From the NCBI GenBank assembly GCA_902362705.1, contig CABIXK010000003.1, positions 196,841-222,939 on the forward strand: 26,099 nt of DNA, given 5' to 3'. The notes below the pieces were generated by a model that was given only the letters and a program-made list of their open reading frames with translations, had not been told where the DNA came from and ran no database searches. The position numbers and the translations under genes are program-made. This DNA is from Rikenellaceae bacterium (lineage in GTDB: Bacteria; Bacteroidota; Bacteroidia; Bacteroidales; Rikenellaceae). This document shows positions 7,063-15,936 of this stretch, in pieces; the first letter of the stretch is position 1; every line of letters begins with the position of its first letter.

Positions 7063-8439
7063 ATGAAACTACCCTATGCCGAACCCTACCGCATCAAGAT
7101 GACCGAGGCGATCCGCACCTCCACGCGCGAGGAGCGCGAGCAGTGGATCCGCCAGGCGCACTACAACCTCTTCAAGCTGCGCTCCGACCAGGTGACGATC
7201 GACCTGCTGACCGACTCGGGCACGGGATCGATGAGCGACCGCCAGTGGGCGGCGATGATGACCGGCGACGAGAGCTACGCCGGCGCCTCGTCATACTTCC
7301 GCCTCAGCGAGACGGTCAAACGCCTGTTCGACATGCCCTGGTTCCTGCCCACCCACCAGGGGCGCGCGGCCGAGAACGTGATCTTCTCGGCACTCCTGAA
7401 GGAGGGCGACATCGTGCCGGGCAACTCCCACTTCGACACCACCAAGGGCCACATCGAGCACCGCCGCTGCCACGCCGTGGACTGCACGATCGACGCCGCG
7501 GCCGACACGCAGGCCGAGCTCCCCTTCAAGGGCGAGATGGACACCGCGAAGCTCGAACGCGTGCTCGCCGACAACCCGCGCGAGAAGATCCCCTGCGTGG
7601 TGCTCACCATCACCAACAACACCGCCGGCGGGCAGCCCGTCTCGATGGACAACATCCGCCGCACGGCCGAGGTGTGCCGCCGCTACGGCGTGCCCCTGCT
7701 CATCGACTCGGCCCGATTCGCCGAGAACGCCTACTTCATCAAGACGCGCGAGGAGGGCTACGCCTCGAAGACGATCAAACAGATCGTGCGCGAGATCTAC
7801 GCCTATGCCGACATCATGACCATCTCAGCCAAGAAGGACGGGGTGGTCAACATGGGCGGCTTCGTGGCCATGCGCTCCGAGGAACTCTTCCGCCGGGCCA
7901 TGTCCTACTGCATCATGTACGAGGGCTACGTCACCTACGGCGGCATGTCGGGCCGCGACATGGACGCGCTGGCCGTGGGGCTCGACGAGAACACCGAGTT
8001 CGAGCAGCTCGACGCCCGCATCCGCCAGGTGCAGCTGCTGGGCGACCTGCTCGACCAGTACGGCGTGCCCTACCAGCGCCCGGCGGGCGGCCACGCCATC
8101 TTCATCGACGCCAAACGCGTGCTGCCCGACCTGCCGAAGGAGCAGTTCATCGCCCAGACGCTGGCCGTGGAGCTCTACCTCGAGGCGGGCATCCGCGGCG
8201 TGGAGATCGGCACGATCCTCGCCGACCGCGATCCCGCGACCCACGAGAACCGCTACCCGGCGCTCGAGCTGCTGCGCCTGGCCATCCCGCGCCGCGTCTA
8301 CACCGACAACCACATCCGCGTGATCGCCGCCGCCTGCCGCAACATCTACGAGCGGCGCCACGAGATCACCACCGGCTACCGCATCACCTTCGAGGCCCCC
8401 ATCCTGCGCCACTTCACCGTGGAGCTGGAGCGCATCTGA
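7063..8439 (+). CDS. tnaA: Tryptophanase (tryptophan indole-lyase)
   Basis: PLP enzyme that splits tryptophan to indole, pyruvate and ammonia. The 458 residues align along their length with the tryptophanase / tyrosine phenol-lyase (TPL) family: IDLLTDSGTG (46-55), PTHQGR (96-101), TNNTAGGQPVS (184-194), DSARFAENAYFIK (215-227), and SAKKD with the PLP lysine (K258). Positions that separate the two activities are of tryptophanase type: Asp in HFDTT (D125; Thr in TPL), Ile in VEIG (I382; Arg in TPL), His in LRHFT (H450; Phe in TPL). There is no tryptophan permease gene beside it, unlike the enterobacterial tnaAB operon. It is a single-gene unit bounded by its own hairpin terminator. The product would make indole from amino acids, as gut Bacteroidales do. 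Confidence 0.95.
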   Translation: MKLPYAEPYRIKMTEAIRTSTREEREQWIRQAHYNLFKLRSDQVTIDLLTDSGTGSMSDRQWAAMMTGDESYAGASSYFRLSETVKRLFDMPWFLPTHQGRAAENVIFSALLKEGDIVPGNSHFDTTKGHIEHRRCHAVDCTIDAAADTQAELPFKGEMDTAKLERVLADNPREKIPCVVLTITNNTAGGQPVSMDNIRRTAEVCRRYGVPLLIDSARFAENAYFIKTREEGYASKTIKQIVREIYAYADIMTISAKKDGVVNMGGFVAMRSEELFRRAMSYCIMYEGYVTYGGMSGRDMDALAVGLDENTEFEQLDARIRQVQLLGDLLDQYGVPYQRPAGGHAIFIDAKRVLPDLPKEQFIAQTLAVELYLEAGIRGVEIGTILADRDPATHENRYPALELLRLAIPRRVYTDNHIRVIAAACRNIYERRHEITTGYRITFEAPILRHFTVELERI

Positions 8440-8460
8440 CGCCGACCCGCCGCGACGAAA

Positions 8461-8498
8461 CAGGGGAACTCCGCCGAGGAGTTCCCCTGTTTTCTTTC
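8461..8498 (+). terminator. Intrinsic terminator after tryptophanase
   Basis: A perfect 12-bp stem, CAGGGGAACTCC (8461-8472) with its complement (8478-8489) around a 5-nt loop, is followed by TTTTCTTTC. It lies 21 nt after the tnaA stop and also serves the convergent junction with the membrane protein gene. Confidence 0.9.
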
Positions 8499-8516
8499 AT
8501 CGCGGCATGCAAGGCC

Positions 8517-9044
8517 TCATCCGCCCGTCGCGAGCAGCACGACGGCCATCGCCGCCACGGCCCAGGGCACCATGCGCCGCCGCTCGCGCGGAAAGAGGCG
8601 GGCGATGCGCTCCGAGCGCTTGAAGTAGAGCAGCAGCGCCAGCGCCGCGGCGGCCCACAGCAGGTTGCCCGCGACCGCGGAGAGGAACCACGCGAGGTCC
8701 TGGCAGCCCCCGGCCCGCAGATGGACGAACTGCAAGCCGCAGGTCACGAGGCTCGCCAATGCCTTCAGTCCCGCATAGGCCGAAGCAAGAGGCAGGGCCC
8801 ACGCCCGGCGGGCGGCCATCGCCGCGAAGAGCCCCAGGGGCAGCAGCGCGGCCGCGCACGACGCCGCGGAGATCGCTGCCGTGTTCCATGCGTCCCACGC
8901 ACCGAACCCGCCCGAGAGCAGCGGCCCCGCGATCCGCACCGCCCGGTCGAATCCGTAGGCCCCCAGCGCCCACACGGGGCCGGGCAGCGCATCGAGCCGG
9001 CGCACGAAAGGCGACGCGGCGAGGCGGTCTACGAGCCGTTCCAT
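8517..9044 (-). CDS. Small multi-pass membrane protein, function unknown
   Basis: A 175-residue hydrophobic protein that I do not recognise. Starting at the ATG at 9044 (MERLVDRLAASPFVRRL), it has an amphipathic N-terminus, an internal segment around WALGAYGFDRAVRI, and about four hydrophobic helices: roughly residues 53-76, 80-105, 119-142 and 157-174. A basic loop (FKRSERIARLFPRERRR, about 142-158) precedes the last helix, so that loop is predicted cytoplasmic. The same frame stays open far upstream through asd, but that part is out of frame with asd and compositionally a shadow. It follows asd by 11 bp, so the genes are probably cotranscribed; this gives no firm functional hint. Confidence 0.78.
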   Translation of the reverse strand: MERLVDRLAASPFVRRLDALPGPVWALGAYGFDRAVRIAGPLLSGGFGAWDAWNTAAISAASCAAALLPLGLFAAMAARRAWALPLASAYAGLKALASLVTCGLQFVHLRAGGCQDLAWFLSAVAGNLLWAAAALALLLYFKRSERIARLFPRERRRMVPWAVAAMAVVLLATGG

Positions 9045-9055
9045 CGGTCGCGGCG

Positions 9056-10048
9056 TCAGAGGAGCGATTCGAGAATCTGCACGGCGTTGAGCGCCGCGCC
9101 CTTGCGGATCTGGTCGCTCACGCACCAGAACGCCAGCCCGTTCTCCGAGGCGAGGTCCTTGCGTATGCGGCCCACGTAGACCGGGTCGTGGTCGGCAACG
9201 AAGAGCGGCATGGGATAGCGCTTCTCGGCCGGCTCGTCCATCAGCACGACACCCGGCGCGGCGGCGAAGGCCGCGCGGGCCTCCTCGACCGAGACGGGGC
9301 GCTCGGTCTCGAGCCACACGCTCTCGGAGTGGGCCCGCATGACGGGCACGCGCACGCACGTGGCCGACACGGCGATGTCGGAGTGCATGATCTTGCGCGT
9401 CTCGTGGAACATCTTCATCTCCTCCTTGGTGTAGTCGTTGTCCGTAAAGACGTCGATATGGGGGATGACGTTGTAGGCCAGCTGGTGGGCGAACTTCTCC
9501 ACCGTGGCCGGGCCGCCCGCGCCCAGCTCGGCATACTGCCGCACCAGCTCGTCCATGGCCGCGGCGCCGGCGCCGCTGGCCGACTGGTAGGTGGCCACGT
9601 GCACGCGGCGGATGTGCGACAGCCGCTCGATGGCGGCAAGCGCCACGACCATCTGGATCGTGGTGCAGTTGGGGTTGGCGATGATGCGGCGCGGCGCGCG
9701 CTTCGCATCCTCGGGGTTGACCTCCGGCACCACCAGGGGCACGTCGGCATCCATGCGGAAGGCGCTCGAGTTGTCGATCATCACCGCGCCGTGGCGCGTG
9801 ATCGTCTCGGCGAACTCGCGCGAGGTGCCGGCGCCGGCCGACACGAGGGCGAAGTCCACGCCGCGGAAATCGTCGTTGTGCTGCAGCAGACGGACCTCTA
9901 TCTCCTTGCCGCGGAAAGTATATTTGCGTCCTGCGCTGCGCTCCGAGCCGAAGAGCAGCAACTCGTCGATGGGGAGCGGTCGCCGCTCCAGAATGTTCAG
10001 AAACTCCTGACCTACGGCGCCGCTGGCGCCCACGATGGCGATTTTCAT
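9056..10048 (-). CDS. asd: Aspartate-semialdehyde dehydrogenase
   Basis: NADPH-dependent reduction of aspartyl phosphate to aspartate semialdehyde, the branch-point step for diaminopimelate/lysine, threonine and methionine. The 330-residue product shows the Rossmann motif [10 protein letters not shown] (4-13), the catalytic cysteine in NPNCTT (C128), QSASGAG (155-161), and the catalytic histidine in [10 protein letters not shown] (H240). The length is typical. It lies 30 bp downstream of the penicillin-binding protein gene and 11 bp upstream of a membrane protein gene, all on the minus strand. lysC and dapD, which supply the preceding step and a later step, are encoded 8-12 kb to the right in other units. 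Confidence 0.97.
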   Translation of the reverse strand: MKIAIVGASGAVGQEFLNILERRPLPIDELLLFGSERSAGRKYTFRGKEIEVRLLQHNDDFRGVDFALVSAGAGTSREFAETITRHGAVMIDNSSAFRMDADVPLVVPEVNPEDAKRAPRRIIANPNCTTIQMVVALAAIERLSHIRRVHVATYQSASGAGAAAMDELVRQYAELGAGGPATVEKFAHQLAYNVIPHIDVFTDNDYTKEEMKMFHETRKIMHSDIAVSATCVRVPVMRAHSESVWLETERPVSVEEARAAFAAAPGVVLMDEPAEKRYPMPLFVADHDPVYVGRIRKDLASENGLAFWCVSDQIRKGAALNAVQILESLL

Positions 10049-10078
10049 ATCTTAATCAGTCTGTTGTGTCACGAATGG

Positions 10079-12490
10079 TCAATCGAAGAAAAAGTCGTCG
10101 TCGGCCGAGATGCCCCCGGGGCGCAGGGCCGCGGGATCCACCTCCTCCTCGCAGTCGAAGCGCTCGACCTGCGCCGGCCGCACGAAGCGGTCGCCGCTGC
10201 TGATGCCCAGCCCGCCGTGGGCGTAGACCCGCTTGAGGAAGTCGCCCACGATGGGCAGCGCCACCACGCCGCCCTCGCCGCGCGAAAGCAGATGTACCGA
10301 CTGGTCCTCGCCGCCGACCCAGGCGCCGGCCACCAGGCGGGGCGTGACGCACATGAACCAGCCGTCGCGGTTCTCGTTGGAGGTGCCGGTCTTGCCGCCC
10401 ACCTCCGCGTCGGCGGGGACGTACTGCCGCAGGCGGCCGCCCGTGCCGCCGCTCACCACCCCTTCGAGCATCGTAATCATGGTGTAGGCCGTGCGCTCGT
10501 TGATCGCATCCTGCGACTGGGGGATGAAGCTCGAGATGAGGTTGCCCTGCCGGTCCTCGATGCGCACCACGAAGATCGGATCGTTGTGCACGCCCTGGTT
10601 GACGAAGGTCGAGAAGGCGCTCGTGAGCTCGAAGACGTTCGACTCCGACGAGCCAATGCAGAGCGCCGGCACGGGGTCGATGAAGCTGCGGATGCCCATG
10701 TTGTGGATGAAGTCGGCGACGGCCTCGGGCTGCTTGGCCTGCTTCATGATCCAGGCCGTGTAGTTGTTGCGGCTGCGGGCCAGGCCCCAGCGCAGGGGGT
10801 GCAGCACGCCGTCGTACTCCACCTTGCCCGCCTCCTTGGGCGACCAGGCCGTGCCGCCCGCCGTCTCGATCGTCACGGGCAGGTTGGGCACCATGGTGCA
10901 GGGCGTGAGGCCCAGGTGGTCGATGGCGAAGGTGTAGACGAAGGGCTTCATCGTCGAGCCGATCTGGCGCTTGCCCTGCTTGGCCATGTCGTACTTGAAG
11001 TAGCGGAAGTTGGGGCCGCCGACGTAGGCGCGCACGTAGCCCGAGCGGGGGTCGAGCGCCACGAAGGCCGCGCGCATGATGCGCTTGTGGTGGAGGATCG
11101 AGTCGCGGGGGGTCATCACCGTGTCGCGCTCGCCCTTGAAGGTGAAGACGCGCGTCGAGCAGGGGCGGTCGAACGAGGCCTCGATCTCGCGCTCGCTCGC
11201 CCCGGCGCGCTTCATCTCGCGATAGCGGTCCGAGTAGCGCATGGCGCGGCGCACGATGCGCTCGCGCTCGGCGGCGTCGGTGCCCAGGAAGAGGGTCTTC
11301 GTGCGCTTGTACTGCGCGTCCATCTGGGGCTGGATCACCCGCTCGAGCTGGCGCTGGAGGGCATCCTCGGCGTAGCGCTGCATGGTGGAGTTGATCGTGG
11401 TGTAGATCTTCAGGCCGTCGCGGTAGATGTTGTAGGGCTCGCCGTCGGCCTTGCGGTTCTTGTGGCACCAGCCGTAGAGCGGGTTCTCCTCGTATTCGCG
11501 CACCGCCACGTCGTAGTCCCACTCGTTGTAGAACTGGTTGCGGCGGGGCTTCTCGGCCGTCATGACCAGGCGCAGCATCTCGCGGAAGTAGGTCGCCGAG
11601 CCCTCGTTGTGCGACACGGGCCGATAGTCGAGCTGGATGGGCAGCGCCGAGATCGAGTCGCAGGCGTGCCGCGTGAGCGCCCCGGCCTTCTCCATGCGCG
11701 AGAGCACGAGGTTGCGGCGCGCCAGCGCGTTTTGGGGGTTGCGCACGGGCGAATAGCGCGTCGGCGCGTTGACCACGCCCACCAGTACGGCGGCCTCCTG
11801 CACGTTGAGCTGGTGGGGCTCCTTGTTGAAGAAGGTCTGGGCCGCCGACTTGACGCCATAGGCGTTCGACCCGTACTCCACCGTGTTGAGGTACATGGCG
11901 GCGATCTCCTCCTTGGTGTAGTTGTATTCGAGCTTCAGGGCGGTGATCCACTCCTTGAATTTCGAGGTGACGAGCTTGGCCGTGCGGTAGATGCGCCCGC
12001 GGTTGCGCACCGTGTCGCGCGGGAAGAGGTTCTTGGCCAGCTGCTGGGTGATGGTCGAGCCGCCGCCCTGCGACGAGCGCTGCAGCAGCACGGTCTTCAG
12101 CGCCACGCGGAAGAGCGACGGGATGTCGATGCCCGAGTGGTTGCGGAAGCGCACGTCCTCGGTCGAGATGAGCGCCCCGACGATGGGGGGCACGTCGTGC
12201 CCGTCGAGGCGGACGTGCAGCGTCGAATCCGACGGGAAGAGGTCGGCGTACTGCACGTAGGAGCGGTTCTGCACGAAGAACGAGCCGAGCACCTTGCCGT
12301 CCTCGGAGTAGATCTCCGTGGCGAGGTTGCTGCGCGGGTTCTCCAGTTCCTCGAACGACGGGAGGCGGCCGAATGCTCCGGCGGCCGTGAGCAGCAGCAT
12401 GAGCGCCAGCAGGGCCACGGGCGCGAAGGCCGCGATCCAGATCCAGCGTATCGTCTCGGGCCTGAGGCCCGAAGGTTTCTTCTTTGCCAT
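10079..12490 (-). CDS. mrcA: Penicillin-binding protein 1A (bifunctional class A PBP)
   Basis: Polymerises and cross-links peptidoglycan in the periplasm. The 803-residue product has a short Lys-rich cytoplasmic start, one membrane helix (about 15-37), a glycosyltransferase family 51 domain with catalytic Glu in STEDVRF (E111) and QGGGSTITQQLAKN (141-154), a linker/OB-like region, and a transpeptidase domain with the SxxK motif GSTMKPF (S512, K515), an SxN motif in ARSRNNYTA, and KTGT (K700). The C-terminus is acidic (SADDDFFFD). A -7-like element on the minus strand (12515-12522, TACCTTCG) may provide its own start within the upstream gene's 3' flank. All catalytic motifs are intact. The gene name could equally be given as pbp1a/ponA. 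Confidence 0.95.
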   Translation of the reverse strand: MAKKKPSGLRPETIRWIWIAAFAPVALLALMLLLTAAGAFGRLPSFEELENPRSNLATEIYSEDGKVLGSFFVQNRSYVQYADLFPSDSTLHVRLDGHDVPPIVGALISTEDVRFRNHSGIDIPSLFRVALKTVLLQRSSQGGGSTITQQLAKNLFPRDTVRNRGRIYRTAKLVTSKFKEWITALKLEYNYTKEEIAAMYLNTVEYGSNAYGVKSAAQTFFNKEPHQLNVQEAAVLVGVVNAPTRYSPVRNPQNALARRNLVLSRMEKAGALTRHACDSISALPIQLDYRPVSHNEGSATYFREMLRLVMTAEKPRRNQFYNEWDYDVAVREYEENPLYGWCHKNRKADGEPYNIYRDGLKIYTTINSTMQRYAEDALQRQLERVIQPQMDAQYKRTKTLFLGTDAAERERIVRRAMRYSDRYREMKRAGASEREIEASFDRPCSTRVFTFKGERDTVMTPRDSILHHKRIMRAAFVALDPRSGYVRAYVGGPNFRYFKYDMAKQGKRQIGSTMKPFVYTFAIDHLGLTPCTMVPNLPVTIETAGGTAWSPKEAGKVEYDGVLHPLRWGLARSRNNYTAWIMKQAKQPEAVADFIHNMGIRSFIDPVPALCIGSSESNVFELTSAFSTFVNQGVHNDPIFVVRIEDRQGNLISSFIPQSQDAINERTAYTMITMLEGVVSGGTGGRLRQYVPADAEVGGKTGTSNENRDGWFMCVTPRLVAGAWVGGEDQSVHLLSRGEGGVVALPIVGDFLKRVYAHGGLGISSGDRFVRPAQVERFDCEEEVDPAALRPGGISADDDFFFD

Positions 12491-12514
12491 AATCAGATGA
12501 AGCGATTTATGCGG

Positions 12515-12522
12515 CGAAGGTA
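12515..12522 (-). promoter_or_regulatory. Possible -7 element for PBP1A
   Basis: The minus strand reads TACCTTCG, one mismatch from TAnnTTTG, 24 nt before the ATG at 12490. A TTG lies about 22 nt upstream, within the 3' end of the preceding gene. The same TACCTTCG variant occurs in the better-supported zapA operon promoter. Confidence 0.4.
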
Positions 12523-12535
12523 CGAAAAATTTTCG

Positions 12536-15508
12536 TCAGAACGGCAATCCCAGCGCCACCGAGACATCGACGCCGCCCGTCGAGGGGCGGTACATCGACA
12601 GCCGCACGGTGGAGGTGGCCGAGGCGGGCTGGCGGAAGACGTTGATGTCGAAGACGAGCTCGCCGCCCGCCGACCAGATGCGGCGGAGGTCCATGCCCGC
12701 CCCGTCGGGGCGGCGGAACTGGGCGTAGTCGCCCCCCAGGCCGAGGCGGATGCGCTTGAAGTAGAGCACCGAGCCGATGCCGCCCTCGGGATAGCACAAC
12801 GGCAGCTGGTAGTCGACGCGCGCGGCGAAGTAGCCGTTCGAGACGATCTCGGCCGAGGTGAAGCCGCGCGGGATGAGGCGCGAGGAGCGGTAGCTCAGCG
12901 GCGCATAGCCTGAGGGGAACTGGTAGCCCCCCACCGAGGTCTGGTAGGTGGATGCCAGCCGCAGCGAGTGGTGGGGCGCCGCGCCGGGCAGATAGAGCTG
13001 CCCGTAGAGCGAGATCAGGTCGCTGAAGCGGCCGTTGGCGGGATTGAAGGTGTAGCCCGCGGCGAGCGTGTAGCCCAGGCGGGGCGCGAAGTCGCGGTGC
13101 GCCAGACGCGTGCGGTCGGTGAAGGTGACGTCGAACGAGAGTTTGTGCAACCCCTCGCGGAATCCCACGTGCTGGATGTTGGAGATGCTGCCGCCCGTCC
13201 ACTCGATGCGCTCGACGTCGGCCACCATGCCGTTGGAGTAGTTCCACCCGGCCGCGAGGGTGAGCCACCGCGTGCGGTAGCCGCGCTGGAAGCAGAGGGG
13301 CAGCGAGGCCGAGAGCCCCGTGGAGAAGTAGCGGTCGGGGGCCGGGCGCGCCTGGTAGACGGGGTTGCCCGTCACGGGGTCGTAGGACGAGAGCGCGTAG
13401 AAGAGCTGGTTGCCGCCGTAGTCGAGGTCGAAGTCGAAGCGCACGCCCAGGCCGAAGTAGCGCACGGCGCTGCGCACGAGCGACCCCTCGGCGCGGTTCC
13501 AGCCGTAGGAGACGAAGGCCTCGGTGTTCGAAAGCAGGTTCTGCGAGAGGAGCGTGGCGCCGAAGTTGAGCTCGATGCGGTGCTCGTCGACCGCATCGAA
13601 GGGGTTGAAGGCCACGGGCATCCAGCTGTGTACGTTGACCAGATTGGGCACCTTGCGGTAGCGCCGCGGGCGGAAGGCGCGCTCCTGGCGGGCGGCGACG
13701 GAGGGCGAGAAGTGCACCGAGTCGAGGTTGAGCACGTCCCAGCGGCGGCGCGGCGGGTTGACCAGGTTGCGGGGCAGCGCCGCGGGCTCGACCTCGCACA
13801 GCACGCTGTCGGAGGCCGGCCGCACGGCCACGCGGTAGCCGCGCGCGTCGTAGAGCGTCAGCAGCAGGCTGTCGCCCGCGGGCGCCGGCTCGAAGGCGCC
13901 GTAGCGCGACTGCGTGAGGCGGTATTCGCGCCCCGAGGCCAGGTCGAGGCAGTGCGCCTCGTCCTTGCCCGAGGCGATCGACCCGAAGTAGAGCCTCCCG
14001 CCCGCGGCCCGCAGGTGCGAGAGGGTGACATAGGCGCGGCGCGTGACGGGCCGCAGCTCGCCCCGCTCGACGCGGGCGATGTGCATGCCCCCGTCGTCGG
14101 TTACCAGCGCATAGAGCGCCTGCGAGGCATCGTCCCACGCCAGGCCGTGGAGCTCGCACCCGGGCTCCGTCCGGCAGAGCGTCTCGCCGCCGCGGCGCAC
14201 CGCATAGCGGCCGTCGGGCGCATACTCCACCCACGCCAGCCGCCCGCCCGAGGTCCAGGTGGCGTAGAGGGCGTCGGCCGAGCCGAAGGCGCGCGGGCGC
14301 GGACGCCGCGCAGTGAGGTCCAGCTCCACCAGCTGCGAGCGGACCCGCTGCTCGAAGAGCGCCGAGCGGCGGTACTCGGTCCACACCAGCCGCCCGCCGT
14401 CGAGCGTCGGGCGCGACGAGAGGTCGCCCACGCGGGCCACCGTCCGCTCGCGGCCCGTGCGGGGATCGATCGCGACGAAGCGTGCGGGAGCCGCATAGTC
14501 GCTGCGAAGCGCCACGACGAGGCTGTCGCCGAGCGGCAGGGGCCAGCGGTAGCGGGTGTAGTCGCCGTCGGGCAGCTCGCAGAGCGTGCGGGCCGAATCT
14601 TCAGTGTCGGGCAGCGCGCCCCAGAAGCGGTGGAGCGCGTCGAAGGTCTCGCGGAAGAGCTTCGAGACGTTGGTGTCGTAGTACTTCTCGAGGGCGATGC
14701 GCGTGGTGGCCAGCATGTAGGGGTTGCGCGAGCCGAAGCGCGCCACCTTGTCCCACACGTTCTCGCCGTAGCGCTCCCAGGCATAGGAGCAGAGCTGGTA
14801 GCCCAGCTCGTAGTGGTCGGGCACGTAGTCGCGGTAAGAGCCGCAGAACCACTTGTCGACGTTGCGGCGCAGACGCCCGCGCCGGTCGGCGCCCACGCGC
14901 CCCATGGCCCTGTAGCCCATCGAGAAGGAGGGCTGGAGCCCGCGCCCGAACGACGACATCATGGTCTCCGACATCACGGCGTCGCCCTCCATGGCCCAGA
15001 TGGGCATGCAGAGCAGGCCGACGGTCGACCCCTGCTGCCCCAGCAGGTAGCTCAGCACGCGGATCACGCCCCGGTCGAGGTTGTTGTACTGCGCCGCGTG
15101 GCGGTACTCGTGGGCCACGAGCTGCTTGCACCAGGGCATCGAGTAGCTCTCGACGGCGGGCGACGAGAGGAATTCCACGCGCTTGGGCAGGTACATCACC
15201 AGGCCGTTGGAGCGGAAGTTTCCCGGGTGCATGACGAAAGGGATGCGCATGGGGCCGTAGGCGAAGCCGTAGCCGATGGCCGGCTGCGCCATGCGCACGT
15301 AGAAGAGGGTGCGCCGGGCCAGCTGCGCGGCCGTGTCGGGATAGATCATCCGCACGTCGGAGGTGCGCACCGTGGACCACTTCATCGGCTGGTCCGAGCC
15401 CCACGTGTAGTACTGCGCCGCGACCCGCGGCGCCGCAAGCAGCAGCAGGGCCGACAGCACCAGGCGGAGCCTATGTCGGAAGGGATTGTTCAATTTGTCT
15501 GGTTTCAA
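12536..15508 (-). CDS. Large exported protein: gluzincin-like N-domain, beta-propeller, C-terminal barrel
   Basis: A 990-residue protein with three visible parts. Residues about 1-32 are a signal peptide (basic RHRLRLV, hydrophobic LSALLLLAA, AQ after cleavage). Residues about 40-300 carry a metallopeptidase-like motif HEYRHAAQ (H133, E134, H137) with a possible third ligand in WAMEGDAV (E174), as in gluzincin (peptidase MA) folds. Residues about 310-600 are TolB/WD-like repeats (for example VAIDPRTGRERTVARV). Residues about 650-990 alternate hydrophobic/aromatic strands and end in VALGLPF, as in outer-membrane barrels. The start is a TTG (CAA at 15506-15508 on +); no in-frame ATG would keep the signal peptide. 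It lies 37 bp after the SUI1 gene. I do not know a characterised homologue; an outer-membrane or surface location is inferred. Confidence 0.85.
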   Translation of the reverse strand: MKPDKLNNPFRHRLRLVLSALLLLAAPRVAAQYYTWGSDQPMKWSTVRTSDVRMIYPDTAAQLARRTLFYVRMAQPAIGYGFAYGPMRIPFVMHPGNFRSNGLVMYLPKRVEFLSSPAVESYSMPWCKQLVAHEYRHAAQYNNLDRGVIRVLSYLLGQQGSTVGLLCMPIWAMEGDAVMSETMMSSFGRGLQPSFSMGYRAMGRVGADRRGRLRRNVDKWFCGSYRDYVPDHYELGYQLCSYAWERYGENVWDKVARFGSRNPYMLATTRIALEKYYDTNVSKLFRETFDALHRFWGALPDTEDSARTLCELPDGDYTRYRWPLPLGDSLVVALRSDYAAPARFVAIDPRTGRERTVARVGDLSSRPTLDGGRLVWTEYRRSALFEQRVRSQLVELDLTARRPRPRAFGSADALYATWTSGGRLAWVEYAPDGRYAVRRGGETLCRTEPGCELHGLAWDDASQALYALVTDDGGMHIARVERGELRPVTRRAYVTLSHLRAAGGRLYFGSIASGKDEAHCLDLASGREYRLTQSRYGAFEPAPAGDSLLLTLYDARGYRVAVRPASDSVLCEVEPAALPRNLVNPPRRRWDVLNLDSVHFSPSVAARQERAFRPRRYRKVPNLVNVHSWMPVAFNPFDAVDEHRIELNFGATLLSQNLLSNTEAFVSYGWNRAEGSLVRSAVRYFGLGVRFDFDLDYGGNQLFYALSSYDPVTGNPVYQARPAPDRYFSTGLSASLPLCFQRGYRTRWLTLAAGWNYSNGMVADVERIEWTGGSISNIQHVGFREGLHKLSFDVTFTDRTRLAHRDFAPRLGYTLAAGYTFNPANGRFSDLISLYGQLYLPGAAPHHSLRLASTYQTSVGGYQFPSGYAPLSYRSSRLIPRGFTSAEIVSNGYFAARVDYQLPLCYPEGGIGSVLYFKRIRLGLGGDYAQFRRPDGAGMDLRRIWSAGGELVFDINVFRQPASATSTVRLSMYRPSTGGVDVSVALGLPF

Positions 15509-15545
15509 ACGGTTCGCGCCGCGCGGCGGCGCTTCGCCTGCGCGG

Positions 15546-15893
15546 TCAGCCGCCGGCCTTCTTGCAGCCGTAGCCGGCCGCCGCGAGGATCTCCACCACG
15601 CGGTCGCGCCTGTCGCCCTGGATGAGGATCTCGCCCTCCTTGGCCGAGCCGCCCACGCCGCACTTGTTCTTCAGCAGGCGGGCCAGCTCCTCCAGATCGG
15701 CCGTCGCGCCCACGAAACCTCGCACCAGCGTCACGGTCTTGCCGCCCCGCTGCCGGCGGTCGAGCCACACGCGCAGCCGCTGCTGCGCGGGCGGCAGGGT
15801 CTCGGGCTCGGGCTCGGCACCCGTGTCGTATTCGAAATCGGGGTCGGTGGAGTAGACCATCCCCAGGCGCGCTTTCCAGTCGTTGTCCGCCAT
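15546..15893 (-). CDS. SUI1/eIF1-like translation factor (YciH family)
   Basis: A 115-residue member of the SUI1 family, the bacterial relatives of eukaryotic initiation factor 1, thought to influence start-site fidelity. The C-terminal half carries the family core: TLVRGFVG, a helix [35 protein letters not shown], and the terminal GYGCKKAGG. The N-terminal 50 residues are a variable acidic tail. A longer reading from 15932 exists, but [11 protein letters not shown] at 15893 is preferred because the extra residues lie across the promoter region. It is divergent from the DUF4435 gene, and a -7 element lies at 15943-15950. Confidence 0.93.
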   Translation of the reverse strand: MADNDWKARLGMVYSTDPDFEYDTGAEPEPETLPPAQQRLRVWLDRRQRGGKTVTLVRGFVGATADLEELARLLKNKCGVGGSAKEGEILIQGDRRDRVVEILAAAGYGCKKAGG

Positions 15894-15936
15894 GTCGCTA
15901 TTTTTGTCAGATTCGGATCGCCCCGAGGGCATATAT

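Noticed and set aside
7063..8439. Tyrosine phenol-lyase as the identity of the PLP enzyme
   Set aside because: Overall similarity allows it, but Asp in HFDTT, Ile in VEIG and His in LRHFT are tryptophanase residues.
8497..8973. 158-codon minus-strand ORF overlapping the small membrane protein
   Set aside because: An alternative frame with Gly/Arg/Ala-rich composition; the frame ending at 8517 encodes coherent membrane helices and follows asd at operon spacing.
8759..12913. 1384-codon open frame on the plus strand, antisense to asd, PBP1A and part of the propeller protein
   Set aside because: Its product is dominated by Arg, Ala, Gly, His and Val without domains, and the opposite strand encodes well-recognised proteins. 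GC3-rich codons on one strand leave few stops in this antisense frame.
12968..15625. 885-codon open frame antisense to the 990-residue protein
   Set aside because: Same composition artefact; it has no signal peptide or domain, while the minus-strand frame has a signal peptide, HExxH and barrel features.
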